Shown: piece by piece, positions 49,701-61,925 of the stretch
Numbering within the stretch: the stretch's first letter is position 1
Layout: each line of letters begins with the position of its first letter
Source: Liolophura sinensis
Taxonomy: Eukaryota; Mollusca; Polyplacophora; Chitonida; Chitonidae
Direction: 5' to 3'
DNA: 64,000 bases
NCBI RefSeq assembly: GCF_032854445.1
Contig: NC_088295.1
Coordinates: 78,582,028-78,646,027 of the forward strand
Translations under genes and position numbers: made by a program
Notes under the pieces: generated by a model
Told to the model about the DNA's origin: nothing
Database searches by the model: none
What the model saw: only the letters and a program-made list of their open reading frames with translations

Positions 49701-52700
49701 ACGATAGTCTCCTGATAAGTCATCCTGAAGAGAGGCAAAACTCAGCGTAAGTTTCTTATCATCAGAACTTGAAGCAAAGCAGTAGAAACAAGCATGGCAG
49801 GCATGTTAATTTACATTAGGTTCACTTCAATGTCACTGTTACAACTGGGCCCTGTAATAATTTGTTTTAATATCTTGTTTTGTAGTTGCTGAATGCCATA
49901 CTAAACAATATGGGCCCTTTTATAATACACGCACATGTGGGTATAAAACTTAAAGGGACACAGAATCAATTCTGACTGGCTGGTGTGAGAGACAGGTAGT
50001 TAGATAAGTCCAGGTTGTGCCGTGTCTAAGCTGAATTTTAGGTATGATACATTTATGCAAGTCTGACCACGGCTGCAGATTTAACCCTGGAAACCTTGTT
50101 CCCATTGCCAGTTAATCAGAAACGATTCTGAATTCATTTAAATGAAGGCACTGACTACATAACATATTGCTGGAAGATACTCACAGCTATAAACTGTTCC
50201 AAGGTTTGACCGGTGAGTTTCTCAAATTCCTCTTTGATCTGGACCATATCAATTTCGCAGCGTGAGATGACCACTCGTAGTAGTGTGTCATCGTCCGTCC
50301 CTAGCCCCTTCATCGTCTTCTGTAGCTGACGGGCAAAGTGAGCTGCTTTGTTCTTCACACAGCGTACTGAAACCCAGACATAATGATATTTAGTTCATGG
50401 AAACTGTTAAAATGACCAAACCTTTACAAAACTGTAAATCTTCAATCTTTTTGACCTCTAAGGCCTTTTTCAGTGACATTTATGCATACAATTAAAATGA
50501 AAATGACGCTAATATATTATGTTTGTGTCACTAAAGGTGCAAGCTTCACAAAATTGTGCAAATTATTTCCCTACACCTCATACTTCTCTCAGAATGTTTC
50601 AAAATACTGGTTACTGAGGCAGTTGAACGGGTTACAGAATTAGGGTATGTACATGTATTTTGAAGTATCAAATTATACAGGTAATTTTGTTGAGTATGCG
50701 TATTAAAGCCCAAATCTCCAGGTCATTCTCATTTCAAGGGTTCCTTAACACTGGTATATGTATTTAATATCTTTCTCCAAATGTCACATCACACAATTCT
50801 CCAGGTATATTTGACCTTCTGTAAGTCTCTGTACCTACCTATAGTTAGCATTCCCCTTAACAAATCTCCTGACAACTCGCTCTTCAGTACTTCCTCTATT
50901 TCCTTCTTGGAAATCTTGCGATATTCCTCAAACGTGGCTCGGAGTTGAGCGTAACTACGAGACACAAGAATGACATTAAAACGAGATTCATCTGTTCCCC
51001 ATTTCTTCTCTCCAGCCTCATACATAGCTTTGGCATCTTGGTGTGCCTTGTTTCTGTCAATCTCACTGCTGTCTGAGCGATTAGCCTGAACCAAGCCCAC
51101 CAGCAATCGCTTCAAATGTCCAGACGTGTCTGATACAATATCCTTCTCCAGGTCTTTGTTAAACACTGAATAACAAACACACAAGTGCTTTTTTTTTTAG
51201 AAAAGTAAGACAGATGGCCTCACAAGATCACATTGAAATAGGACATAAACACAAAAAATATACAGTTTCTGCTGATTTCACATCACAAGTCAGATGAAGA
51301 TGGCAACTGCTCTAGGTTTACAGCTGCTACACTACTATATATAGGACAGTGTAGTGTATTACTCTATTTTATTTGATTGGTGCCTTATGCTGTACTCAAC
51401 AATATTTCACTCACACGACGGCAGCCAGCATTAAGGTGGGAGGAAACCGGGCAGAGAACAGGGGAAAACTCTCTGACCCTCTGAAGGTTGCTGACAGGCG
51501 AGATGATGTTTTATCATCATAAAGTAATGTAATACATGTAATTCACTTGAAAATTAGATTGCACCTATACCTGTACTTTTGGAGCATACATCATTATGTA
51601 CATTATTACTTTATCTACATTATGTACTAAATATGACAAAACAAAAAAGGAAACAAGTAACTTGCTTTCTTTGTATTTCTTGATGATTTCTTTTATCTGT
51701 GCATTTGATCGAGTGCAGAGAATTTCAATGAGGACATCTTCATCTGTTCCCAATCCCTGAAATGAATGACACAACAAAGCTACATCTGTGTAGTGTTCAG
51801 TCCATTCCACTCACATGTAGCCCTGCTATAAGGGTACATAAATGTTTCAGGCCAGGATACCTATATCAGAATATGAACTCTAGGTACTCAGACAAGTGTC
51901 AGGTTTTCATACATATGAAGGTATGGAATGTGGTTCTAATTGACAATCTTCTAATTTGGTTGTGTAATAGTTTCTGTGAGTTGCTTGCAGAGTACAAAAT
52001 AAGATTACTAAAAAAAAAGTTGTATATGTATTTCACATATACAACTTCACATAAGTACTTCACATATACAACTGTATACATACATGGAACATTTTGTGAT
52101 TACTGATGTGGAATAGCCTCATTGCGCAGAATGCTAGACATGGAGTAAAACACTGTGATCAATGAATAAAAAAATCTAACATATCAGTCTGATGTGATGT
52201 CACTGCACAACAAATTTAAGCTTACATAACAGAAAGGAATGTACCAAATCTAATGATTAAAATTTTGACTAAAGTCTAAGATCGCCATCTGACCCCAGGG
52301 CCTGATCTCAGGTGGTCTGAGAATTGATAGCAAGGTGACCAAAGAGCTCACCCGTGTGAAACGCATGAATGCAAATCTTCAGCTCAATGAACAAAGAACT
52401 GAAATCATGAATTTGATAATTTATGGTAATATGCTCAGAGAGGATCAGTGATGGAACATTGCATCTGTGCTTTATATGTAATACTTCAGGTCAATACATA
52501 CAATACTTTTTAAGATACCAGCCCCAACATTTTGTTTAACAGAGTCTCTAATACACAATACACTAAGTCAGGAATTCAGTAATTTATAGTATTTAATATG
52601 CACACAACTAACCAACAATGTAATATCACCCTCCCGCTATTGTGCTCTACATGTGAGCAAACCCTGGGCTCAATAAATGCAGTACTTTTTGAAAACCACC

Positions 52701-54737
52701 CTAACACTTTGCTAAAGAATGATTCTTATACACAATATACTAAGTTAAGAATAAGGTAGTATACAGTATTTAATAGGCAAACATCCAATCAACGATGGAA
52801 TATTGCCCTCATGCTATTGTGCTCCACATCTGTGCAAACCCTGAGCTAAATACCTGCAATATTTTTCAACGTTTTGTTTAACATTGCTGTCTGTATTATT
52901 GGACACCGACACCAATTCTCTGGGTAACACATAAGCTACGCCTGTCTTGTATACAGACGAGCTAAAATGTCTGTGTTCTTTAGGAAGTATGTAGTATGTT
53001 CCAAGTACATCTAAACTATGACCTACCTTGATGGCATTCCTGAGCTCCTTAGCGTCAAACGCTGCAGGTCCCAGACACAGTCTCTTCACAGTCTCCAGCA
53101 GGTTGCCACTCAGCTCACTCTTAAAATCCTCAATTAAATCCTGAAAAATATGATATATTAGCTAAACAAGACAGTCTAACTTATGTCCAAAATAACATCA
53201 ATTAATATCTGTAAAGTAATATTTTTCTCATGAATAAAATTTCAATCTTGTTTGATTTAATTTATTAGCATGATGCATCTACGGATACACACGTATATAC
53301 TACATGGATCATGTAAAATGTGTAAAGCAGAGATAAACAAAAATAGGATGTAAACTCCAAGAGCAGAAACCATGTGTGGCATAATTATGCACCTTCATAT
53401 GGGAACTAAATGTACAATATCCAAAACATAGCTACTGTGCCAAAAGTAGATATTTTTTAAATAAAAACCCAAGCTGCACTGTAAAGTGCATGACAATTTT
53501 AATGATGCCAACCTTACCTTCCCAAACAGGGTCTTGTACGTGCTGACAATTTCTACCCTTTGAGGACTGGATCTGTAAGCCATAATGTTAATTATTGCCT
53601 CTTCATCAGTTCCTGGGGAGGAAAAAAAACCCTGCTGAATATTTATTTAGAACTGTTTTGGACACCACTCTCTCAAAGTACTGCTACACAATCCATACCA
53701 TGTGTGCTGCATGAAACATCCTTGGGAAGGTCATCTCCAAGGTGGCCATGAAGGTTAATTTTATACTTGGTACTATATATACTAAAGACTTTCACACTCC
53801 TTTTTTCTCACCCCCTGGTTTTCATTAAATAAAAAGTAATTTATTTATTTCAGTGGTCTTTTACACCGTATTCAAGAATATTTCACTTGTATGACAGCGG
53901 CCAGCATTATGGTGGGAGGGAACCACGCTTAGCCCGGGGGAACCCACGATCGATCATCTGCAGGTGTGCAGGTGTCTGCTCACGTGTGGACATAAAAGTG
54001 AATTATTCTTGAAAGGAAAGCACACACCAAATAAAACTTCCTTAGTTGTCTTCTCCTGAGTTTTTCACGGCAACTCACCAATTCCTTTCATAGCACTCCG
54101 CAATACCTCACAATCTTGTTCAGCATTAAAGTTCGGGTAAGGCTTGACAGTTCCTTCAGTCTAAAATCAGAATAATACATATTACACTGATTTTCCTTAA
54201 CATAAACCGACAAATGCTTGTGAATTTGGAGTTGTACTGTGGGACTACCGTACTTCTGTTTATTACACTTACCACAAAGTACTGCTTATAGCCTTTTCTC
54301 TACTGTATGACCACAATTATACAAAATCATGATTTATGACACAAAAACTCAAACAATCTCGTCAGGTGAAGTTTATTTCAAAAACAAATAACAAATGAAT
54401 ACTAGTATATTCTATGGGCTATATGCCTACACTTGTTCAGTCTGACATTGTTATGTCCATGTATACATCCATGTATACACTAAAATGCGAAGGAATGAGA
54501 TTCATGTTAGTGAGGAGGGAATATAAATTAAGGAAAAATATCACATAAGCGATGTATTATAATTCTAATCTAAATTATTTCTCACATTCAAGTTTTCAGT
54601 CTCCATGTCAAAGTAAGGATCAGCCTTGGGTTTGGGCTTAGGTTTGGTTTCTTTAGTCGATGATGTTGATGGTTTCCTCTTTGTCGTGGACGGAGGTGGT
54701 GCCTCCTTAACTTTGGGTGGTTTACGCACAGCTCCTC
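43785..54737 (-). CDS. Eight-repeat annexin (two fused annexin cores), 5' end incomplete
   Basis: The 16 exons, in transcript order, are 54737-54586, 54160-54079, 53612-53518, 53140-53027, 51756-51666, 51165-50839, 50366-50185, 49724-49646, 49139-49054, 47956-47875, 47453-47359, 46961-46848, 46425-46335, 45719-45393, 44691-44510 and 43859-43785 (stop TAG). They give about 724 residues. A basic Pro/Lys-rich head precedes core 1. A linker ([17 protein letters not shown]...) joins it to core 2. All eight repeats keep a type II calcium-site loop (GIGTDE, GLGTDE, KWGTDE, GLGTDD in each core, the first being GLGTDE in core 2) with downstream acidic partners such as SELSG and DDLSGDY. The expected role is calcium-dependent binding of phospholipid membranes. 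The size resembles vertebrate annexin A6 (673 aa). Intron 5 is GC-AG. The first coding exon, which must end in phase 1, was not found. Confidence 0.92.
45180..45291 (+). repeat. SINE 3' fragment
   Basis: ggctctgctcggtttcctcc leads to cgtcttataagtgaaatatt and an AAATAAATAAAT tail, in an annexin intron. Confidence 0.75.
45844..46138 (+). mobile_element. Full-length young SINE with 14-bp target-site duplication
   Basis: The element (45858-46124) has an A-box TGGCTCAGTCGG, a B-box GAGTTCAAGTCC and the conserved core, and ends in a pure A run. It is flanked by perfect tcaaagtcaggagg at 45844-45857 and 46125-46138. It lies in the annexin intron upstream of exon 45719-45393, antisense to the gene. 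Confidence 0.95.
50462..50650 (+). repeat. Undescribed interspersed repeat, copy 2
   Basis: It is the partner of 37322-37512, same orientation, in the annexin intron between exons 51165-50839 and 50366-50185. Confidence 0.65.
51362..51500 (-). repeat. SINE 3' fragment
   Basis: ttatttgattggtgccttat is followed by the reverse-complement core (cacacgacggcagccagcat), in an annexin intron. Confidence 0.75.
52450..52890. repeat. Degenerate tandem repeat, roughly 176-bp period, about 2.4 copies
   Basis: gctattgtgctc followed by tgtg-gcaaaccctg-gct recurs at 52637 and 52813. Matching blocks include tacacaatacactaagt / tacacaatatactaagt. It lies in an annexin intron. Confidence 0.7.
53838..53990 (-). 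repeat. SINE 3' fragment
   Basis: atttatttatttcagtggtc leads into the reverse-complement core (gacagcggccagcattatgg). Confidence 0.75.
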
Positions 54738-54859
54738 CTGAGAAGACCCAGCACCAAACATTACTTGGACGAAAGCTGAATCTCTTGTTTTTCACATTTA
54801 GTCATTTAGTACAATCGTTAAAACTGCAATATTTTTTTATCACCTTTAAATCAACCACA

Positions 54860-54865
54860 TTTATT
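54860..54865 (-). terminator. Polyadenylation signal AATAAA for the DZANK1-like gene
   Basis: A minus-strand AATAAA lies 317 bp beyond the stop at 55182. It sits only about 125 bp before the first identified annexin exon. Confidence 0.5.
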
Positions 54866-55181
54866 TACACGAACAACCCATGCTGTGGGTGAAAGATCAG
54901 CCCTGGTTGCTAGCTCCTTGAGAAATTTGCATACTCAATGTTGGCATTAATACCAAATGACCACGTTGATAAATAGGGCTATCTAATGGCCTCTTATCTG
55001 TTGAATTCAGAATATTTGTGCTTAATGATTTTGTGATAAAATGTAAAATGTAAAATCAACTTAGTTCATACAAATAGGCTCAAATCTTTGTGTGGATGAT
55101 GCATTTTCTAACATCAAAAAAAAATCACAATATAGTCTGGCATATCACAGTGTTTGTATCAGCTCAGTAAAATTGTTAACA

Positions 55182-58100
55182 TTAGTCATCAGAGTGCACA
55201 TCTGTTATTTCTGTATCAGAGGGCGTACTTGGAACTCCTGGCTTGGCAAGAACCACGGACACTCTGTAGCCATCGCCTTCATCAACCATCTCAGCTGACA
55301 ACATCTGAAACACGTAAAATTCATAATCTGTTAATGACCCAATTTCTTTCCAAACAGTGTATTATTACAGGCAAAAAATGTCATAAATCACTACTTTTGG
55401 TGCACAAACTTACATTTTTCTGGTAGAATATCATCCTATATTCCTGTGCAAAGATGAATGAAACTCTCAGAATGAAGAATAATGAGTACCAAAGACCAGG
55501 GTAACTGCCCATTTTTTTTATTTCAAAGCTCATAATATTCCACCTGTCTAGCTCCAACCAATCAGTTACTGACTGACAATCCTAATGGACAAGCCTACTT
55601 TTAGGCCGAATATAACATGTAGTTCATAACCCTTATCTTATAGATTATTTTTTAAAAAGTGTTGTGTGGGCAAAGCCACCCCATCATGGAGAGACTCTGC
55701 CCGTAGTATAGTTTTATTGCCAATAGTGATTACAAGAAGAAACTAGGTTGGCTTTGCCCATTTATTAGGTCTTTAAATAAGGAGAAATACAAAAATGAAA
55801 AAATAGTTTTACAATAAACTCTGCAACACAATGTTTCATTCGAAATACGAAGATCCCAACCTTCTTCAGAAGAAATTGGATAGATAATGCTCACAACATT
55901 AAACTTAACTTTGTGCACCATGAAACTATCAATGGTAACTTAAAAATGTCATCTCAACAATAAGCCTGCTGGTGCATGTCTGCAAGATCTACAGCCAAAG
56001 TCTGCACTAAATGAAAATCTTTCCTGGAGTAATTCCTCACGATTTGGAAGGACACCAACAATCTGACTCCACTCAACATCTACCAAATCAATTTTATCAG
56101 GAGAAATGAACTTCCCTCCTTTGCTGGGATGCAGAAAAGAGACTTCTGCATCACTGTAGCCATGCACATGAATCACATTCCCGATAAAGTGTTTGAGCGC
56201 CCTTTTTGTGGCATATACGACTACAACATATTAACCAGGTGACAAGTCCCTTACCTGACTCAAAATTAGTAAAACTCACCTTTCCCATTTTGGGCTCAGA
56301 AACTTTAATCTTGAAGTCAGTATGGCCTTTTGCATATTCAAGCATGTGGGAATAAATGTGCAGTATTTGCTCCTTCCATTCTCCTGTTGAAATAAGTTAA
56401 CAAATAGGTTTAGGTCCAAGTTGTGGAAACATTATAAATCAGGGGTGGAAATGTTAAACAAATAAACAAATGACATACAATTTTGGTAAGTATATTCAAG
56501 GACATAATTACTACAATCATCATGGCAGTGGTATGGTTATAAGTCCTGGCTGTTGCAAGAGGCAACCATCACCATGATTTGATAAAATTTTTCAATGACA
56601 CCGGTTATTATTTTTGACTGCTATTTTGTTTGAATTCTAAAATCAGTCAGGCACAGGAGGTAATTTGTAACAATTTTTTTTTCTTGATTTATTTCTTTGT
56701 TTGATTGGTGTTTTATGCCATACTCTTGTTTTTGTTGAATAGGTTGTTTCAGGTACCGTTCTTTAATATTTTAATTCATGATTAGCTAAAGTATTCGGAT
56801 TAGTCCTGTGTTACACTTCATCATCATTTATACCAGTATATACTGTACCTTCTCAATACTTACAGACTCGTGTTTGAGGCCCATTAAAGAATGGAATATG
56901 GATGACTGGCGTTTGATCATTGAATTAAATATGCTGCATCACGAATCAGAATAAATACAGGAAACGTGCGTGTCCGACTTGTAGGTAGACTTCCCGTTTA
57001 TTAGTGACCACGTGTATTACCACAGGTATTTCAAGAAAAAGTTAGTACTGCATGTACATTCATGTATATAAGTCATTAAATTAGCTAAACTGGGCTTTAT
57101 ACTATTATTATGAACCAGACGACCTTGAGAGAATATCGATCTCTGGGTATATATGTTTTCTACCCAAATACCATGTACCTTCTCTATATAGAAGAAATTT
57201 CTGTCCAAAATTTCGTCTTCTTACTGCAGTTGACATTTGCAAAGTATGTCAGTATTTTTCTTGTAGTAAATTGAACCACATGTAAATTTCTAGTTCTCTT
57301 TATGAGACTACATGTATGTACTTTCTGGCTGTCACCCCCAACTTTCAGCTGGGTTACAGGTCATTTTGGGAACTGGCCGCGCGATGATTGACCTGGAACG
57401 TCCTTATTGGATGACGGCTGGTCTACGAATGTCTGTTTTGAGGCATAGATGAAAGGATCTTGCAGCCAACTCACACCACATGTTGTTGTGATAGAAATGG
57501 CCTTAAAATTGAAAGAACTGTAAGGGAAAGACTTAAAAGGTGGTTATTCGCTAGCTATTTTACATACTCATCCAAGAGTCCGAATGTTGATCGTGTCAAA
57601 TGCAGGATCTGTAGGCCTACGACAATGCAGGCCGAAATACAGGTGGGAGCAGGATTTCATCTTTCAAAGTACTCATAATCGTACTGTTTGCTGGGACAGT
57701 ACCAGTAATTACGAGCATGTGCTTAGTCCCTCTACACGGACTCGGCATTTTTTGTTTTGTTTTACGTCTTCACATTCATAACAACACTGAGTCCATCCCT
57801 GCCTCTTGCAATCATTCAAAGGAAAAATGTGAATCTTTAAAAAACCGGAAGTGTGTTTCTCGGCCCCTACCCATCTTGCCAAGATGGTGAGGCTCACTGA
57901 GGCCTGACAGAGGTGTGGGCAGCGGTCACTGATCCACTACTCCTCCACTACTTAAGACAACAGCCCTCGCACGGCACTATGGTATACAGTTTCTGAAAAT
58001 CCATCTGTAATTATTGAGAAGGTACAGTACATATAGTAAGTGCACGCATGACTTACCCTTGCCCGGACTGATAGCATTCACAGGTGGATCCTTATACACA

Positions 58101-61100
58101 GGGTACTCAATGGCCTTGACAGGAGATGGGGGAGGCTCTTTAGGTTTCTGGTCCTCCAAGGCTTTCCTCAGGTCACCCACCGTCAAGCACTTATCTGTAG
58201 GCTTGCAGTTCTGATATAGGACAATATGAAGCCATGACAAGACATTTACAACCTAACCAGTATGTTGAGCATATACATACATGTATGTATTTCAAGATTC
58301 AGGAAAAAATCAAATATAGGTACCAAAATGGTGAATGGCACGAAAGATCACAACTAATTGTGAGGTACTGTACCAGCCCCAATGACAGTGATTAGACAAT
58401 TCATTGTGATTTTAAATTCAGTTTAATCTGTTTCACTGAATTTGTTACTGTAATGCTAATCAGCAGTATCAACAATGATTGTTCTCTAAATCTATAAAAA
58501 TTAAAAAGGGGTCAGGGAAAGTTATTGTTTTTAAATTCAGGAAAGGAACAAATACAAAAGTAAACAAGAAAATGTAATGTAAAACACAATTTTCTTACAC
58601 TGCAGCCTCAGCTAAACATGAACTGAAAACCTACCCCTTCTTCCCCTAGAAGGAATGTCACTGGTGAAAAATTCATCATCAAAATTAACTGACTTTTAAT
58701 ACACACTTGTATTATTATTGCTACAAAAAGAGTACCTTTATCATCTGCTCAGTGAGGAATCCATACTGGGTGTTGGGATGGGATGCCCCTGTTGGGTTGC
58801 CAGGTCCCATGGTGACAGTACCATTGGGGTTTACCTGCATGCTCTGCCCAGATGTCGAGCCCCACACATTTATCTGGGTGCCAGAGTAATTTGTGGGATT
58901 GAAAGGTCCTTCTGGCACAGCTGCAACGAAACAGGATATGAACAGAGTATGACAACACATGTATAATAACTTCTTTCAATGGCATTTAGAAGTTGAGTTG
59001 GATAACATAACAAATATATGGATCACAACTTCTCAATTTACTCAGTGAGCAACAATTCGGTATAGGTACTGTCTATTGTTTATCTTATGTATGTTTCGTC
59101 TATTGTATGCTTCATCTGTTGTTCATTTTCTTAATCAACATTGTACCATCAATCTTGTGAATCTGTTGTATGTTTCTTCTATTCTTCACATACTGAAATC
59201 AGCAATTTAGCGCTCTCTTTAAATATCCATTGTTGTCACCAATTGATCATTATGCTCGTTAACGGTATTAGTACCTATACTGATGTGTCGCTTACTGAGT
59301 AAATAGAAGTTTTGATCCATATATTTGTTATGTCACAAGTAACATAGTAAGGTCCAGTACATAATGTTTCACACTGTAAGCATTGCATATCTCAGCGGTG
59401 GGTACAAAAGTTTTTTTTACAAAGCATCTTTACAGAATGGGCCATGGTCTAGTAACTAAAGGTGCTGGCCTTCCAATCAATGAGAAACATGAGGTTCAAA
59501 ATGGACTTTTCCCCTGTTCTCACTGCTTGTGGGGTCTCAGTAACAACAAGCAGTTGATCACACTCATGTGGTTGTTGACGCGATCTAACACTCGTCTTCC
59601 ACCAGTATAGCGGCACATGGCCCACAGCAAGTAATGTGTTGTCTTTGTTGATGTACAAAATGCACATGTGAATGCTGCAGAACACATGCATTCATGGGAT
59701 TCATTTATTTATTTGATTGGAGTTTAACGCCATACTCAAGAATATTCCCCTTATACGATGGCTGTCAACACTATGGCAGTTGGAAACCAGGCAGAGCCAG
59801 GGAGAAAGTATTATGGGAAAGTTCACCAGTAATATTCCAAAACTCAGTGTTTACTCCATGCATTCCGAGCACCCATAAACCTTCATATAAGTCAAAAATT
59901 CTTCAGTATAGCATTAAACAAATGTTAATAAATGAACAAAATAGGTTTAAATTCCACTTGTAATTGCAGTTAAGTAGGACAACATTAATACGCTTTTGAA
60001 CAACTAAACCCAGTAGTTACCTGTGCTGTCATATCCTGAAGTGCCTGCCACCCTGTCTATTTGAGTGTTGCTGGCAGCCCAGGCCTCTCTTGGGGTAGTT
60101 TGCAAAGGTCGGCGGCTGGGTGACCCCTGAAAACCGAACAGATACATTCAGACAATGTTCAGCTTATTGGCGACGTACAAACCAAATTGTAAACAAATCA
60201 CCTCTCGTTGATTTTTTGATAGAAACACAAGGTATCCAAATATTTGTAACATGCCCTGTGTTAGTAAAATGTATAATACTGGTAGAGTCAAGAAGTCTCC
60301 AGCAGGCCAGAACACACATCTTACAAAAGCATAAACCAAATAACACCAAATATTACTTACAATATAATTATGTTATGCAGATGAAAAGCATATTTGAAAA
60401 ATATGTGTTGTAAATGTTCACATTGCAAAATTAAATTATGAGCAGGCAAGTTGCTTGGAAGGGAAGATACAATGCATGGATCCAACAGTATGGAATTGTT
60501 TCCCGTGTCACAGAATTGTATCAGTACCTTTTTCCTAGGTTTTGTTCGACTTCTAGACCTAGGTTTATCATCATCCGATTCAACACATGTGGAAGTGGAA
60601 TCATATTCTGAGGTAGAAGTATATGTTGTGGTTGTAAATCCTATGTCATCAACTGTCAGTGTCTTTGTCACCACATCACTTTCTCGCATTCCATCTCTGT
60701 TCAGGCAAAGGTCAGAAATTCAATAAGTGGTAACAACACAAAATACCTTGCAGGGATATGAATGAAGTGTAATTGTTATTTCAGCCTGACACTGTCTGAC
60801 AATCTGATGATGAAATATCACCCTTCAAGCCCATCATATTTACATTAACTACAAAATATGACCAACTGGTGGTCTGACTAAACAGAGAATTCAGCGAACT
60901 CTACAAAAATAACTGCTAGATATATGAGGCTGTGAAATATAACTTTCTCATATATGTGTATGTTATGAAGTCTGCAAGACAGGAAACGAATGCCAACCTG
61001 GAAACTGCTACACATTTTAAGGTCCTCTTTCCAGGTTTAAGAGTGAATGGGGCAATGTATTTGAAGGTAACTTCTCTGCCTGTAATTATCCTTTGAAATG

Positions 61101-61512
61101 GACTAGGCTTGGTTCCATCTGTTGTGAAATATATCTTAGCACCGGGAGACTCTGAAATTGAAGAGACAAACTTAAACCTCTTCAAAGAATAATATGACAC
61201 TTTATAATGAAATATATCTGTGAATCAGGTTATAGTTAAAGCGGCTAAACTTGGGATATGTTTGGTCTCTGTTTAGGACTAAATATTTCCTCATATATAC
61301 GTATGTACAGCTAGATATATAGTATACATGTATCTGTATCATAAAAAAATTAAGAACTAAAGGGTGTTACTAGAGATGCATAGGTTACAAATGCAATTAC
61401 CTGAGTAAAGCTCTAAGAAAGTTGAAGAATCAACTCTGTTTGAGGCTAAACCTGGGTATGGTTCCCTCAGAGGTATGATTTGTGGAGGACAGATCGCTCC
61501 TGCACTGGGCAT
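55182..61512 (-). CDS. Compact DZANK1-like protein, 368 aa, lacking zinc ribbons and ankyrin repeats
   Basis: Exons are 61512-61401 (ATG at 61512), 61151-60998, 60696-60528, 60126-60021, 58920-58736, 58210-58057, 56383-56280 and 55304-55182 (stop TAA). Phases 1,2,0,1,0,1,0 close into 369 codons. The N terminus (PPQIIPLREPYPG) and exon 2 (KIYFTTDGTKPSPFQR ... TFKYIAPFTLKPGK ... CVAVS) match the chitobiase-like / Fn3-associated N-terminal domain of human DZANK1. Exons 6-8 (NAISPGKGEWKEQILHIYSH ... SEPKMGK) match its segment after the zinc ribbons. The middle (residues about 145-242) is a Ser/Asn/Gly-rich stretch with no CxxC pairs. DZANK1 is linked to ciliary / dynein-associated transport in vertebrates; whether this short form does the same is unknown. 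Confidence 0.82.
56686..56735 (-). repeat. SINE 3' tail fragment
   Basis: ttctttgtttgattggtgtt followed by ttatgccatactc is the reverse complement of the SINE tail. Confidence 0.5.
59005..59333. mobile_element. Non-autonomous DNA element with about 66-bp terminal inverted repeats
   Basis: The left end acataacaaatatatggatc ... ggtataggtact pairs with the right end agtacctatact ... gatccatatatttgttatgt over about 66 bp, with roughly 85% identity. The element is 329 bp, non-coding, and lies in intron 4 of the DZANK1-like gene. No clear target-site duplication was seen. Confidence 0.78.
59701..59833 (-). repeat. SINE 3' fragment, diverged
   Basis: catttatttatttgattgga leads to ctcaagaatattccccttat and a degraded core, in intron 4 of the DZANK1-like gene. 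Confidence 0.7.
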
Positions 61513-61667
61513 TTTGAATCTCTCAGTGAATTCTACCTAAAAATTCACATCAACATCTGAAAAAGAAAGAAAGAGAACAGAAAAGAAAAACAGTAAAAAT
61601 GTGAAAACTTTCCTTTAACATAAGTCTTCCATTTCAACAATGCCAGCCACCGTGTGATTAATTTATA

Positions 61668-61925
61668 GATAGGGTGAGTGGGGTTGCATGCCAGCATGGC
61701 ACGATGAACCAGAAGCCTCTTACCACTGCCGTCAATGTGAGCTCAAGTCCAGTTTGTGCTGGCTTCCTCTCTGGCCCTATGTGGGAAGGCCTTCCACCAA
61801 CCTGCAGATGGTTGTGGGTTTCCCCCGAGCTATGCCCGTTTCCTCCCATCATAATGCTGACCGCTGTCGTATAAGTGAAATGTTCACGAGTGCAGTGTAA
61901 AACACCTATCAAATATATAAATTTA
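61668..61925 (+). repeat. Diverged SINE copy
   Basis: The head is degraded; gtcaatgtgagctcaagtcc (B-box region), gttgtgggtttcccccgagc and ccgctgtcgtataagtgaaa are clear. It lies upstream of the DZANK1-like coding region. Confidence 0.75.

Noticed and set aside
55949-56176. Minus-strand frame that could extend the DZANK1-like protein
   Set aside because: The exon before it ends at a good donor (AAAG|GTGAGT at 56280), and exon 55304-55182 continues the family match with the correct phase.
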